Shown: positions 46,224 through 55,858 of the stretch, in pieces
Numbering within the stretch: position 1 is the first letter of the stretch
Layout: the number at the start of each line of letters is the position of its first letter
Source: Rugalucina vietnamica
Taxonomy: Eukaryota > Mollusca > Bivalvia > Lucinida > Lucinidae
DNA: 64,000 bases
NCBI GenBank assembly: GCA_964017185.1
Contig: OZ024883.1
Location: 43,764,395 to 43,828,394 of the forward strand
Direction of reading: 5' to 3'
The notes under the pieces: generated by a model
Databases searched by the model: none
What the model was told of the DNA's origin: nothing
The model's input: the letters and a program-made list of their open reading frames with translations, nothing else
Made by a program: the position numbers and the translations under genes

Positions 46224-48074
46224 ATGTCTGATTTGAATAAAAACATACTTGTTGAAGAATTTTCAAATCCTGATTTGAATAATGACTTCAAATCACATTT
46301 ATGTACACATTCTAGTAAGTGTGAAATCTGTAATGCTACATTGAAAAGTCCCAAAGAGTCACATAATATTCAATTTCTTTTGGAAACACATTCTAAAGTC
46401 AAAGAATCTGGAATTCCTAATTATTTAGGTTGTAGAATTCCTATAAATGATCATTTCAATATTCAATTTATGAGATCAATGTTAATAGATTATGCTGATA
46501 ACGAAATTTGTGACTTGTTAGAATTTGGATTTCCACTTGCTTTTCAGGGTGACAGAGCAGATATTTTAAAAAATGTAACAAAAAAGGATGTATGGAGATT
46601 TAAGAATCACAAAGGTGCAAATGACTTTCCTAATGACATGTTATTATACTTAAAGAAGGAGTTTGAAAATAATGCAATCATAGGTCCTTTCAAAAATAAT
46701 CCTTTTAACTCTGGCCTTAAGATTTCACCTTTAAATTCAGTTCCGAAAAAAGATACAACTGAAAGAAGGGTAATTCTAGATTTAAGTTATCCTAGAGGGC
46801 ACTCAGTTAATAATTTTATAAGCAAAGATGAATATATGGGTAAGAAAATTGAATTGGTATATCCTAAAGTGGATGATTTTATAGAATTAATTAAACAAAA
46901 AGGTAGGGGCTGTTTGTTATTTTCACGCGATTTGAGACGTGCATATCGACAAATTCCTCTATGTCCCCTTGACTACCCCCTAGTCTCTTTCATATGGAAA
47001 AAGCACATTTTTTGTGACTGTGTTCTTTCTATGGGTAGCCGTTCAGCTGCATACTGTTGTCAAAGAGTTACCAATGCTATTAGTTTCATTATGTTCAAAA
47101 TTGGTATTTTTGTCTTGAATTACTTAGATGATTTAGCGTCTGCAGAAACCAAAGATAAGGCTCTCTTTGCATATAATACATTAGGTGCTATTTTAGAAAA
47201 ATGTGGAATAGAAGAATCTAAAAATAAAGCTAGTCCTCCAAACACAATTATGACTTTCATTGGAGTGCTGTTCAATACTGAAAAGATGACTATTGAGGTT
47301 ACTCCAGAGAGACTGATAGAAATACAGTTATTATTACAAAATTGGCTAGGGAAAAATACTGCTTCTTTAAAAGAAATTCAATCTATATTAGGTAAATTAA
47401 ATTTTATCGCAGCATGTGTTAGACCTGGAAGGATTTTTATTTCCAGACTGCTACAATGGCTCAAAGTTTTAAATAAAGGTCAAAATCCTTGTGAACAAGT
47501 GCACATTCCAGAATATGTTAAACTTGATATTCTCTGGTGGCAGAAATTTTTGCCTAGATACAATGGTGTTTCACTCATGCTTTATGAGGAATGGTCTAAT
47601 CCTGATGAGATTTGTAGTAGTGATTCTTGCTTAAATGCATGTGGTGGATTTTGGTCTGGAAATTATTTTCATTCTTCTTTTCCGGATTATTTTTATGAAC
47701 AAAAATATAGTATTACAATTCTAGAAATGTTTGCTGTTATCATTTGTTTGAAATTATGGGGATCTAGCTTTAAAGGCAAAAGAATTCAGATGTACTGTGA
47801 TAATTTAAGTGTTTGCCATTGCATAAATACTGGTAAAGCAAAAAATTTACTTTTACAACAATGCTTAAGAGAAATCTGTTTTATAGCTGCTATTAATGAA
47901 TTTCAAATAAGAATGGTTCATTTAGATTCGAAAAGTAATAGACTTTCAGATTTACTTTCAAGATGGAATTTAAATGTCTCATATCAGAATGAGTTTTTTG
48001 AATTAACTAAATCTTTTGATATAAAAGAATGTCCTGTTCCTGTTTCATTTTTTAGTTTTATTCATACATGGTAA
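46224..48074 (+). CDS. pol: Ngaro reverse transcriptase-RNase H
   Basis: 616 residues from the first ATG. RT motifs: PKKD..ERRVILDLS, FSRDLRRAYRQIPL (catalytic D236), MGSRSAAYCCQRV, and NYLDD (Y300-D303, the YxDD box). RNase H: SSDSC (D467), ITILEMFAV (E501), MYCDNLSV (D526) and a terminal SDLLSRW block. Length and order fit DIRS/Ngaro-type Pol, which has no protease or DDE integrase. The frame is open upstream to the Gag TGA at 46095-46097, with coding-like sequence (YLVDLFFPSFC) before this ATG. Translation may therefore start by read-through of the Gag stop rather than at this ATG. The end overlaps the recombinase frame. Confidence 0.92.
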   Translation: MSDLNKNILVEEFSNPDLNNDFKSHLCTHSSKCEICNATLKSPKESHNIQFLLETHSKVKESGIPNYLGCRIPINDHFNIQFMRSMLIDYADNEICDLLEFGFPLAFQGDRADILKNVTKKDVWRFKNHKGANDFPNDMLLYLKKEFENNAIIGPFKNNPFNSGLKISPLNSVPKKDTTERRVILDLSYPRGHSVNNFISKDEYMGKKIELVYPKVDDFIELIKQKGRGCLLFSRDLRRAYRQIPLCPLDYPLVSFIWKKHIFCDCVLSMGSRSAAYCCQRVTNAISFIMFKIGIFVLNYLDDLASAETKDKALFAYNTLGAILEKCGIEESKNKASPPNTIMTFIGVLFNTEKMTIEVTPERLIEIQLLLQNWLGKNTASLKEIQSILGKLNFIAACVRPGRIFISRLLQWLKVLNKGQNPCEQVHIPEYVKLDILWWQKFLPRYNGVSLMLYEEWSNPDEICSSDSCLNACGGFWSGNYFHSSFPDYFYEQKYSITILEMFAVIICLKLWGSSFKGKRIQMYCDNLSVCHCINTGKAKNLLLQQCLREICFIAAINEFQIRMVHLDSKSNRLSDLLSRWNLNVSYQNEFFELTKSFDIKECPVPVSFFSFIHTW

Positions 48075-48210
48075 TTTACTTTCAGATAATCAACTTCACA
48101 AGCTAAAAGATGATTTACATACATCTAGAAAGAAGGCTTATGCTGAAAGTACATCAAAGAATTTAAGGATTCAGTGGGAGTCCTATTTATTATTTTGTTT
48201 TTACTTCGGA

Positions 48211-49062
48211 ATGTCTACTCTCCCTGCAAGCACTGAAACCTTGAGTCTGTATGCTCAGTTTTTAAGCAGAACTTTCAAATCCTGTAGCTCAATAAAAAAT
48301 TATATAAGTGGAGTTAAGACCATGCATCATCTTCTAGGGTACCCTGTGGACCATATTAATGACTTCTTGATTAATTTAGGAATAAAAGGTATTGCTAGAA
48401 TGAACCCTTATTGTATTAAACAAGCAAAGCCTGTTACTCCTGAAATACTTTTGCAGTTTGCATCAGTTATGGACTTTACAAAGTCTGAAGATGTTGTTTT
48501 TTGGTGCTTATTTTTGTTTGCATTTTTCCTATTTTCTAGAAAATCAAATTTAGTACCGACAACAAAAGAGGATGTCAAAAATGGCAGGTGTTTATTGCAC
48601 AAAGATGTTAAAAAAGTTTCAAACTATTTAGTGGTATCTTTCAGATTTTCTAAAACGATTCAGTTTGGTGAAAGAATTTTGGAAACTCCACTAGTTAAGA
48701 TTCCTGGGTCAAAATTATGCCCTGTCACTGCTTATGAAAAAATGTGCAGAATGATTCCAGCTGATGCAGAAGATCCATTATTTAGTTTACCAAATAGAAA
48801 ATGTGTATTTTACAGCAAATTTCAATATAAATTAAAAAATCTGATAGAAAAAATTGGTTTGAATCCAAATGATTATAGTTCACATGGGTTTCGCAGAGCT
48901 GGTTGTACATTTGCATTTAGTGCGAATGTACCAACAGACTTAATTCAACTTCAGGGGGATTGGCGTTCTGATGCTTATAAGAAATATTTGGCTTTTACCA
49001 TGAATGATAAGCTTCATGTGGCAGAACAAATGAAAGAGCAAATATTATCCACTATGTGTTAG
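48211..49062 (+). CDS. Ngaro tyrosine recombinase
   Basis: 283 residues from the only available ATG. All catalytic positions are visible: R110 (FSRKSN), H225-x-x-R228 (HGFRR), W251 (GDWRS) and Y256/Y259 (AYKKYLAF), so it is probably active in integrating element DNA. The reading frame is open back to 48,025, overlapping the last 50 nt of Pol in the +1 frame. The upstream extension (SRKKAYAESTSKNLRIQWES) looks like the beginning of the SAM-like core-binding domain, so a real N-terminus upstream of this ATG, reached by frameshifting, is likely. Confidence 0.9.
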   Translation: MSTLPASTETLSLYAQFLSRTFKSCSSIKNYISGVKTMHHLLGYPVDHINDFLINLGIKGIARMNPYCIKQAKPVTPEILLQFASVMDFTKSEDVVFWCLFLFAFFLFSRKSNLVPTTKEDVKNGRCLLHKDVKKVSNYLVVSFRFSKTIQFGERILETPLVKIPGSKLCPVTAYEKMCRMIPADAEDPLFSLPNRKCVFYSKFQYKLKNLIEKIGLNPNDYSSHGFRRAGCTFAFSANVPTDLIQLQGDWRSDAYKKYLAFTMNDKLHVAEQMKEQILSTMC

Positions 49063-49303
49063 GAGTGATTTTCAAAGACTTTATTCTAGGATCTCAGTGT
49101 TGGTTATACTTGAAACCACCTTCAAACAGTGCATAGACATTATAAGGTTGGTTCAGTGTATAATTTGACTTGGACAAGTCAAAACAAGTACTCGGCTAGT
49201 ACTCATTTTATTGTGTATATTATAGTACATTTTATTGTATATAATATTGTCATTGACCTTTTTGCTGTTGTTTTGATTCCATGTATTTTCTTGTTTTTTC
49301 AGA

Positions 49304-49426
49304 TAACTCCAATGTGCTACAAGGGGTGAGCTCTCAACAAGGTGTTAGACATGTTGGTGCTCGTGTCATGAGTTCGCAGCAGGGTGTTAGGCCTGTTGGT
49401 TCTCGTGTTAGGCCGAAATTACAAGG
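49304..49426 (+). CDS. Ngaro SGNH ORF, putative upstream exon
   Basis: 123 nt between cttgttttttcag and gtattt. It encodes DNSNVLQGV and a twofold repeat SSQQGVRHVGARVM / SSQQGVRPVGSRVR. It leaves one base (G) that completes Asp at the start of the next exon. Upstream exon(s) and start codon were not identified; they may lie in the 5' part of the element. Confidence 0.5.
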
Positions 49427-49647
49427 TATTTACATGGTTTTTAATCAACAGCAGTTTGATTCGTTGCATACACAAAATATCAATTTGTGTGTTAATTTGG
49501 TGATAATATACTATTCAAGAAAAAGCATTAATAGCTTGTCTAATGTATCTCTTGTTAATCATAGTTGATTTGAAGCTATTTTTGCTCATTTACTCTTTAT
49601 TAAGCTATGCTTTTTCTCGGTAAATTAATTCATTTTACAACAGAATT

Positions 49648-50190
49648 TTGTCTGGTTTATTTCCAGATTGTAGAAAGGTTACAATTATTGCTGATTCAAT
49701 CGCTAAAAATGTCAGCGGTTTAGATGGAGTCACTGTACAGTCTTTTCCAGGAGATACAATATCAAAGATTGCAAATAAGATTCAGTTGGGTATGGCAGAT
49801 CTTAAGCCATATGATTTTGTGATACTCCATGTAGGAACAAACGATATAGACAATAGGGAGCCTTTTGACAGTATGATTTCCGACTTTGGCAACCTTATTG
49901 GTATCTTAAAAAGACGTAAGCCCTTTATACATATCATAGTATCTGCAATTTTACCGAGACCTGTAGATCATTTTGATACAGATCCTATGATTAGGAGTGT
50001 TAATAAGCATCTCAACAAGGTTTTGAGTAAAACTTTAAGATTCACATTTGTACCTTCTTATAAGCCATTCATGTATGCAGGTTCTGTCCGTCGAGAATTA
50101 TTTGCTAAAAAGGATGGAGGCTTACATTTAAACACAGAAGGAACCAATGTATTAACTCGCTTCTTTTTGCGAGTTATTGCTACATTATAA
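49648..50190 (+). CDS. Ngaro SGNH-hydrolase-like protein
   Basis: 180 residues from ATG 49648, or starting at 49,666 if spliced after ggtttatttccag. SGNH blocks in order: TIIADSIAKN (block I, with ADS in place of GDS), SFPGDTISKI (Gly block), LHVGTNDI (Asn block) and KDGGLHLNTEGTNVL (D-x-x-H-like block), so the Ser, Gly, Asn and His positions are present. Such GDSL/SGNH ORFs are a known accessory gene of Ngaro elements; the substrate is unknown. It ends 0.6 kb before B1. Confidence 0.82.
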   Translation: MSGLFPDCRKVTIIADSIAKNVSGLDGVTVQSFPGDTISKIANKIQLGMADLKPYDFVILHVGTNDIDNREPFDSMISDFGNLIGILKRRKPFIHIIVSAILPRPVDHFDTDPMIRSVNKHLNKVLSKTLRFTFVPSYKPFMYAGSVRRELFAKKDGGLHLNTEGTNVLTRFFLRVIATL

Positions 50191-50405
50191 ATAGGGATTT
50201 AAACCAGTAATGTTTATTCCAGTGTTGTGATAAACAGTTATCATTACTGCTTCTTGTGCGTTGCATTGCTGTTCAACAGTTTAGCATTCAACAGTTTAGC
50301 AGATATTTTCGTCACAATATCTGGTCTATGCATGCTGGTTTATTTGCAACCTTTAAATAGACAATTAGAATCTAAATTACAAGATTACTAATTTTTTCAT
50401 TGCAG

Positions 50406-50488
50406 TTGACTCTGAATTTAAAAAGTTTAGAAGAAGTTTAGTTAGTACCTGCTCTCATAGTTTTGAAATGAAGGTGCCACTTTACACG
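50406..50488 (+). other. Possible extra exon in the Ngaro 3' region
   Basis: 83 nt bounded by tttttcattgcag and gtaaga, after the SGNH stop. The splice signals are good, but no continuing reading frame was shown. Confidence 0.25.
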
Positions 50489-50814
50489 GTAAGATTGTTC
50501 TTGTTGTATATGTGCTTTTTGGTTCTTTTTGTAAATACAGTTTAGTTCGTTTTGTGCTTTCATTATCTGAACATCCGCTCTATTATTATCTTTCAATTTA
50601 ATTTTTCAACTTATTTTAGTTTGTATTCTTATAAACTATGATAATTAATATCATAAGATTCTTGGTTCTGCACTTTGCATGGTAGTTAAAAAAAAAAAAA
50701 ACCTTGAAGTCTACCATGTCTACTTTGCATTATTAATACTTGTAATAGTAGAGCTATGTTCATTTTTTGTGTTATTTATTTTGTCGCTTTGCTTTTGATT
50801 TTGGCCGGTGGGTT

Positions 50815-51177
50815 GGCATTTTATGATGAAATATTAACCTATGTGTTAATGATTTATCATTTGACTTGATAAATTTGACATTTAATATTATTTCTAAATA
50901 GATATAATTAATTTGATATAAACTATCAAATGTTTAGATTAAATTTGTTTATTTAATTTTTGAGATTATATGGACCCTTTGATCGATTAGGCAAATTATA
51001 TTTCATAATTTAAACTGTTTGAATTACTTATATTTTTCTTCCTGTAGGTCTTACTATTGAGCGTTTATATATTAGTATACATATATAAGAATGAAGATTA
51101 AGATTTTCGAAAGACACGTTCAATCAGGTCTAGTTTAATCTTGGCTGTATAGTATACAAATAAGGAATGAATAATTG
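50815..51177 (+). repeat. Ngaro B1 repeat
   Basis: 363 bp starting ggcattttatgatgaaatat and ending ggaatgaataattg; one difference (g at 51,093 versus a at 52,230) from B2. Confidence 0.9.
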
Positions 51178-51403
51178 GGTTATTTTTGAATAAAAATATT
51201 TAATTATGAAGACGTCATGTTATTTCAATTGTGCCTTTTCTTTAGTATTGCCTTTTTGTTAAATTCGATTACAATTCTGCACTAAATGTGTTGCTAAATT
51301 TTGATTGGTCAATCCATTCCTTTATAAAGCGCTCCCCTGTTTCGCGCCTCACAGTTCGAAAAGTCTTGACAAGAAGCAACGGGTCCATGTTGAATAATCT
51401 TTT
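51177..51403 (+). repeat. Ngaro A2 repeat
   Basis: 227 bp identical to A1, immediately after B1, including the CCAAT/TATA pair. Confidence 0.92.
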
Positions 51404-51951
51404 TACCCACCCACCCGCCACAACTTGTTAGCTTGCTGCTTTCTTGAGAACCTACTTTGTTAAAATCTGTAATATTGAATTTTTTAAGATTCCTAATAAG
51501 TAAAAACTATTTTTATGCTATAAAATACAAATTTTGATTCAACAAATAATAGTTATTTGGTTTGATATATTTATCTTTAAATTATATTTTGTTAGTAATT
51601 TGTTGTCTTTCAAATTAGGTTCTCTATTGATCAGCTTTTGCTTGTTTGTACATAGGATTATTTTGATTATCTCCCTTACACTAGATTAACTACTTTAGTA
51701 TGAATTAGATTGCATTGCAATACAATTTCATTGTGGTGTGTTATGGCTTTGTGGTTAAAATTTGGTTTGTTAACAAGTCATAAGTTGTGGCAATTATAAT
51801 GCTTGTTGACTTGTTTGTTCAAAATTTTCCGAACATTTACATGTAAATTTTGAGCTAGTGGTTTAAATCATAGATGCTTCATTGAACAGTCATTTTAAGA
51901 AAATATTTATTATGATCATTTTCATTTGACTTGTTTGTTTATGACTTTAGA
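51404..51951 (+). other. Ngaro A2-B2 spacer
   Basis: 548 bp found only once in the element, starting with acccacccacccgccacaac. No coding potential or similarity to the 5' region was seen. Confidence 0.7.
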
Positions 51952-52314
51952 GGCATTTTATGATGAAATATTAACCTATGTGTTAATGATTTATCATTTG
52001 ACTTGATAAATTTGACATTTAATATTATTTCTAAATAGATATAATTAATTTGATATAAACTATCAAATGTTTAGATTAAATTTGTTTATTTAATTTTTGA
52101 GATTATATGGACCCTTTGATCGATTAGGCAAATTATATTTCATAATTTAAACTGTTTGAATTACTTATATTTTTCTTCCTGTAGGTCTTACTATTGAGCG
52201 TTTATATATTAGTATACATATATAAGAATGAAAATTAAGATTTTCGAAAGACACGTTCAATCAGGTCTAGTTTAATCTTGGCTGTATAGTATACAAATAA
52301 GGAATGAATAATTG
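51952..52314 (+). repeat. Ngaro B2 repeat (3' end)
   Basis: 363-bp copy of B1 whose last bases (ataattg) join directly to the host repeat ctataaatagc. Confidence 0.92.
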
Positions 52315-52518
52315 CTATAAATAGCAAAAATGTTTAAAAATCTTCTTCTCCAGAACCAGAAGGCCTATGATTTTGAAACTTGGCATCAGGCAATGGAGCT
52401 CTACAAAGTTTTATGTAAATCATGACACTGGGATGACCTTTACCTATTTTACGGCAAAGTCAACTTAAATAACTTATCCCAGATCTCAGGTGAGTGTTTA
52501 TAAGACCATTGGTCCTTT
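52315..52518 (+). repeat. Dispersed repeat R1, right part after the Ngaro element
   Basis: Continues the R1 block interrupted at 44,446: ctataaatagcaaaaatg, ccagaaccagaaggcctatg, and right end CTCAGGTGAGTGTTTATAAG then ACCATTGGTCCTTTTG. Confidence 0.85.
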
Positions 52519-52649
52519 TGTATTATTATTTAACCTGATGTAATAAAAAAAGTCTCTAAGGATGAGAATATATTGTACATACAAAATTTAAAGCTTATCA
52601 ACCAAGCTGACTTATTGTAAAACCATTTGAAACGGAAATACATATAAAT

Positions 52650-52950
52650 AATACTGTATTTGTTCTAATTAGCGCACAGTGTTCACACATTATATTGGTT
52701 TGTTATCCCAATGCTACATATATACTATAATTGATACTGAATTAACCGATTGAAACTTAACAGAAAATGATCAAAAAACTACTTTACAGCAATTTGAACG
52801 CTTGTATGACTGATAGATTTGGCATGGTTATTTCAGCATTTTGCTGTGTTGTTTTCATTTGTAGTGTTATTTTATTAAAACAAAATTTTGTTACCTTACC
52901 TTATTTTGAAAAGTTAAGAGCATTTATAGGACCATTGTTCCTCTGGTATA
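52650..52950. repeat. R4 fragment followed by R1 tail fragment
   Basis: TACTGTATTTGTTCTAATTA at about 52,652 matches the R4 end; at 52,918 gcatttataggaccattgttcctctgg matches the R1 tail. The interior is AT-rich with no gene. Confidence 0.45.
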
Positions 52951-53344
52951 TAAACGGAAGTTCAGTAACAAACCAGGCCCCAAGGTTATAAAACTTTTTT
53001 TATGCTCAGCTCAGCAGAGACCAACATTTATCCTGCTCATAAATGTTAAAATGCCAGGGATTATTTAAACATTTATTAGCAGGATGAATATCAGACTTTG
53101 GTAGTCTGATTTTTCAATCAGTAAAGGCTATTTAGATATATAGAAGCAGTTCAAATTTCATGCTTAGCTGAGTTGAGCATGAAAAATTATTGACCGGGGA
53201 CCGGGACTGTTGTTTATTTGGTTACACACCTTATCAAATATTGACAGAACTGTCACACACAATGGTTGGTGAAAGTAATGTGTACTAACAGTGGTTAACT
53301 GCTCAAGAGAACAGTGTGATTATAACATCATCAAGTAATATAGA

Positions 53345-55070
53345 ATATTCCAATGATTTTAACTATCTGTTAGTAATTATTAAGTGCTCCGAAGATATAC
53401 AGTATAATTTGAGTAAAATGGGTTGATGAACTCAAAATCGTTGGAATATTCCAATGATTACCTTGATACATGTATAGTTGAATAGTCTTCATTGATGATC
53501 AGTTTCCAAAATCATTGGAATATTCCAATAATTTATTGTCTGCTTGATGAAATCAAAATTGATCAAATAGTTTTTATGTACAGTTAATGATTTCAAAATC
53601 ACTAGAATATTCCAATGATTTCTGTTGATTATGATCAGTTTCAAATTGTTTTCAAGTGATAGGTGACTAGTGAGGTTTCCCATGATTTCTTGGTATAATA
53701 TTGTAATAAAATTTTTAATGGTTTATAAATTTAAAGACATTTACAAAAATATTACAGTAGGATTCATTATCATTTTAACAAGAATGGTTTGGTAATTTCA
53801 AAATCATTGGAATATTCCAATGATTACTCTTGATTATAATCAGTATGTTCCAATTATTTTTAATTACTATTTCTTGTTATTTGTATAGTTTCATTGTTCT
53901 TACTAAGATTTCAAAAATCATTGGAATGTTCCAATAAATAGTTACATGTATAGTGCGAGGCTTGTGAAGAAATCAGTTGAAGAAAATTTTGTTATTTTCC
54001 AAGAGTTTATTCAGTTTCCCAAAGTTGCTCTTCTTTGTTTTGAATAGCAATGATACTATGACAAGAAATGGCTTGACAAGCTTGAAATTGTTGGAAAATT
54101 CCAATGATTTCGTGTTATATGTACAGTTGATTTTTGACGAGCTATTCATTGTTGGAAATTCAAATCACTTAGAAATTAAATCATTAATGTTCATAACCTT
54201 TTTGTAATCCGACATTTGTCATGTTAAACATCAACCATGTACTGAATTTTCAATGGTTTATGAATCAGTTCAAAATCGTTGGAATATTCCAATGATTTCT
54301 TGTTACATGTACAAATGTTTGTGGTGAAATTTTCAATGGTTTATGAATCAGTTCAAAATCGTTGGAATATTCCAATGATTTCTTGTTACATGTACAAATG
54401 TTTGTGGTGAAATTTTCAATGGTTTATGAATCAGTTCAAAATCATTGGACTATTCCAATGATATTCAAAATCATTGGAATATTCCAATGATTACTCTTGA
54501 TTATGATCAGTATGTTCCAATTATTTTTAATTACTATTTCTTGTTATGTGTATAGTTAAATATTTCATTGTTCTTAAAAATCATTGGAATGTTCCAATAA
54601 ATAGTTACATGTATAGTGCGAGGCTTGTTAAGAAATCAGTTGAAGATTTTTTGTTATTTTCCAAGAGTTTATTCAGTTTCCCAAAGTTGCTCATCTTTGT
54701 TTTAAATAGCAATGATACTATGAAAAGAAATGGCTTGACAAGTTTAAAATTGTTGGAAAATTCCAATGATTTCATGTTATATGTACAGTTGATTTTTGAC
54801 GAGCTATTCATTGTTGGAAATTCAAATCACTTAGAAATGAAATCATTAATGTTCATAGCCTTTTTGTAATCCGACATTTGTCATGTTAAACATCAACCAT
54901 GTACTGATAAATCATTGGAATTTTCCAATAAAATTATAGCACAATAAATGCAAAATGGAGTGATATACAGTTGTTGTGTTTTCTTTAACCAAAACATTTG
55001 TCTTGGTTTGACACCTGAACTTGAAATTATAGAGTCCTCCAGGAAATCATTGGAATATTCCAATGATTTC
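53345..55070. repeat. Array of about 15 near-perfect 20-26 bp palindromes
   Basis: Consensus TCATTGGAATATTCCAATGA, which is its own reverse complement. Copies lie near 53345, 53440, 53510, 53595, 53800, 53915, 54085, 54270, 54358, 54437, 54467, 54578, 54750, 54908 and 55043; variants change the centre (GAATGTTCC, GAAAATTCC, GAATTTTCC) or one outer half. Flanks are AT-rich and often contain tgtacatg/tacatgta. No gene was supported in the interval. Confidence 0.9.
53914..54907. repeat. Two 332-bp duplicated blocks within the palindrome array
   Basis: 53,914-54,244 and 54,576-54,907 match closely over their whole length (tgcgaggcttgtgaagaaat, ccaagagtttattcagtttc, aatccgacatttgtcatgtt). Between them an 89-bp unit occurs twice in tandem (54,250 and 54,339). 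Confidence 0.85.
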
Positions 55071-55418
55071 AGTGGTCAGAATTTTAATAACTTGGAGGAG
55101 GTAACCTGTCCATGCTGTTGCTGAAAAGCAGATATTTAGGCCCCCTAAATGAAGGCTACCTGATGCTCATTTTTCAAAGATACTATTTAAGGCGTTTGTA
55201 TTTCACCTTTTCAAGACCCTAAACCGCAAGTTTCTTGTGCAGAAAAGGGAATTTCGGGTAGATTCCCTTTTTATTTTGTATTCGCTTATAACTAGTTAAA
55301 TTGTGGGTTATTTTAATAGTTTCAACTTTATTTTTATATTTTCATTCAAAATAGTCCATAATTTATTTCATTTAACCTTTATAAAAACGAAATTTATTGA
55401 AACAACCATTTTATTACA

Positions 55419-55530
55419 GTAGACATTTTGAGAAGAGACATTTTGGCGCAGTAGACATTATGGGAATAGACATTTTGGGAGTAGACACTATGGGAGTAGA
55501 CTTTTTGGGAATAGACATTATAGCACTACC
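55419..55530. repeat. 15-bp minisatellite
   Basis: About seven units of GTAGACATTTTGGGA-type sequence (variants with A/T at the centre). The period is a multiple of three, so a short open frame crosses it. Confidence 0.85.
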
Positions 55531-55691
55531 CTTTCGGACTTGGCGTTCAAAATCCAAAAAAGGCAGTGCACCTTTCTTTGGCCTGATCTAAAGGGCACCG
55601 GCTAGACAGGCACAATTTGCAATTTCTCGCTCTGTCTAGCCACAATTTGCAGCCCAGGACCACTTTCACTCAACGTCCTTGAGGTGGGGAT

Positions 55692-55858
55692 ATGGAAAGG
55701 TAAAAGTAGGCAATGACCAGGAAAAGGTGTAATCAGAAAGAAATTCTCACTCCAAAAACGGAGGTGGGAAAAACTGAATTGACAATTAAGTATTTATACA
55801 GAGAAAACATATACATGTAGTAAGCCGAGTGAGCAGCTATTTCTCGATAGACGGCCCA
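55692..55858 (+). repeat. Dispersed repeat R3, well preserved
   Basis: Contains gtaaaagtaggcaatgacca, actccaaaaacggaggtggg, attgacaattaagta, taagccgagtgagcagctat. It is the best forward reference copy of R3 in the window. Confidence 0.6.

Larger units (their letters stand above)
44447..52314 (+). mobile_element. Ngaro-type tyrosine-recombinase retrotransposon, complete
   Basis: 7.87-kb element with the split-direct-repeat layout of Ngaro: A1 (44447-44673), ORFs, B1 (50815-51177), A2 (51177-51403), B2 (51952-52314). A1 and A2 (227 bp) appear identical; B1 and B2 (363 bp) differ at one base seen by eye, so insertion is recent. It encodes Gag, RT-RNase H, tyrosine recombinase and an SGNH hydrolase, the set known from Ngaro; DIRS1-type elements instead carry inverted repeats and a methyltransferase. 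The host R1 copy reads ..gatggccgtaatg | element | gctataaatagc.., and other R1 copies read gatggccgccatggctataaa uninterrupted. Insertion therefore caused no target-site duplication, as expected for recombinase-mediated integration of a circular intermediate. All main frames are open, so it may be autonomous. Confidence 0.9.

Noticed and set aside
53977-54869. Two similar frames of 76 and 107 codons in the palindrome region
   Set aside because: They are copies of the same 332-bp duplicated block, AT-rich and Phe/Leu-rich, with no motif; the similarity comes from DNA duplication.
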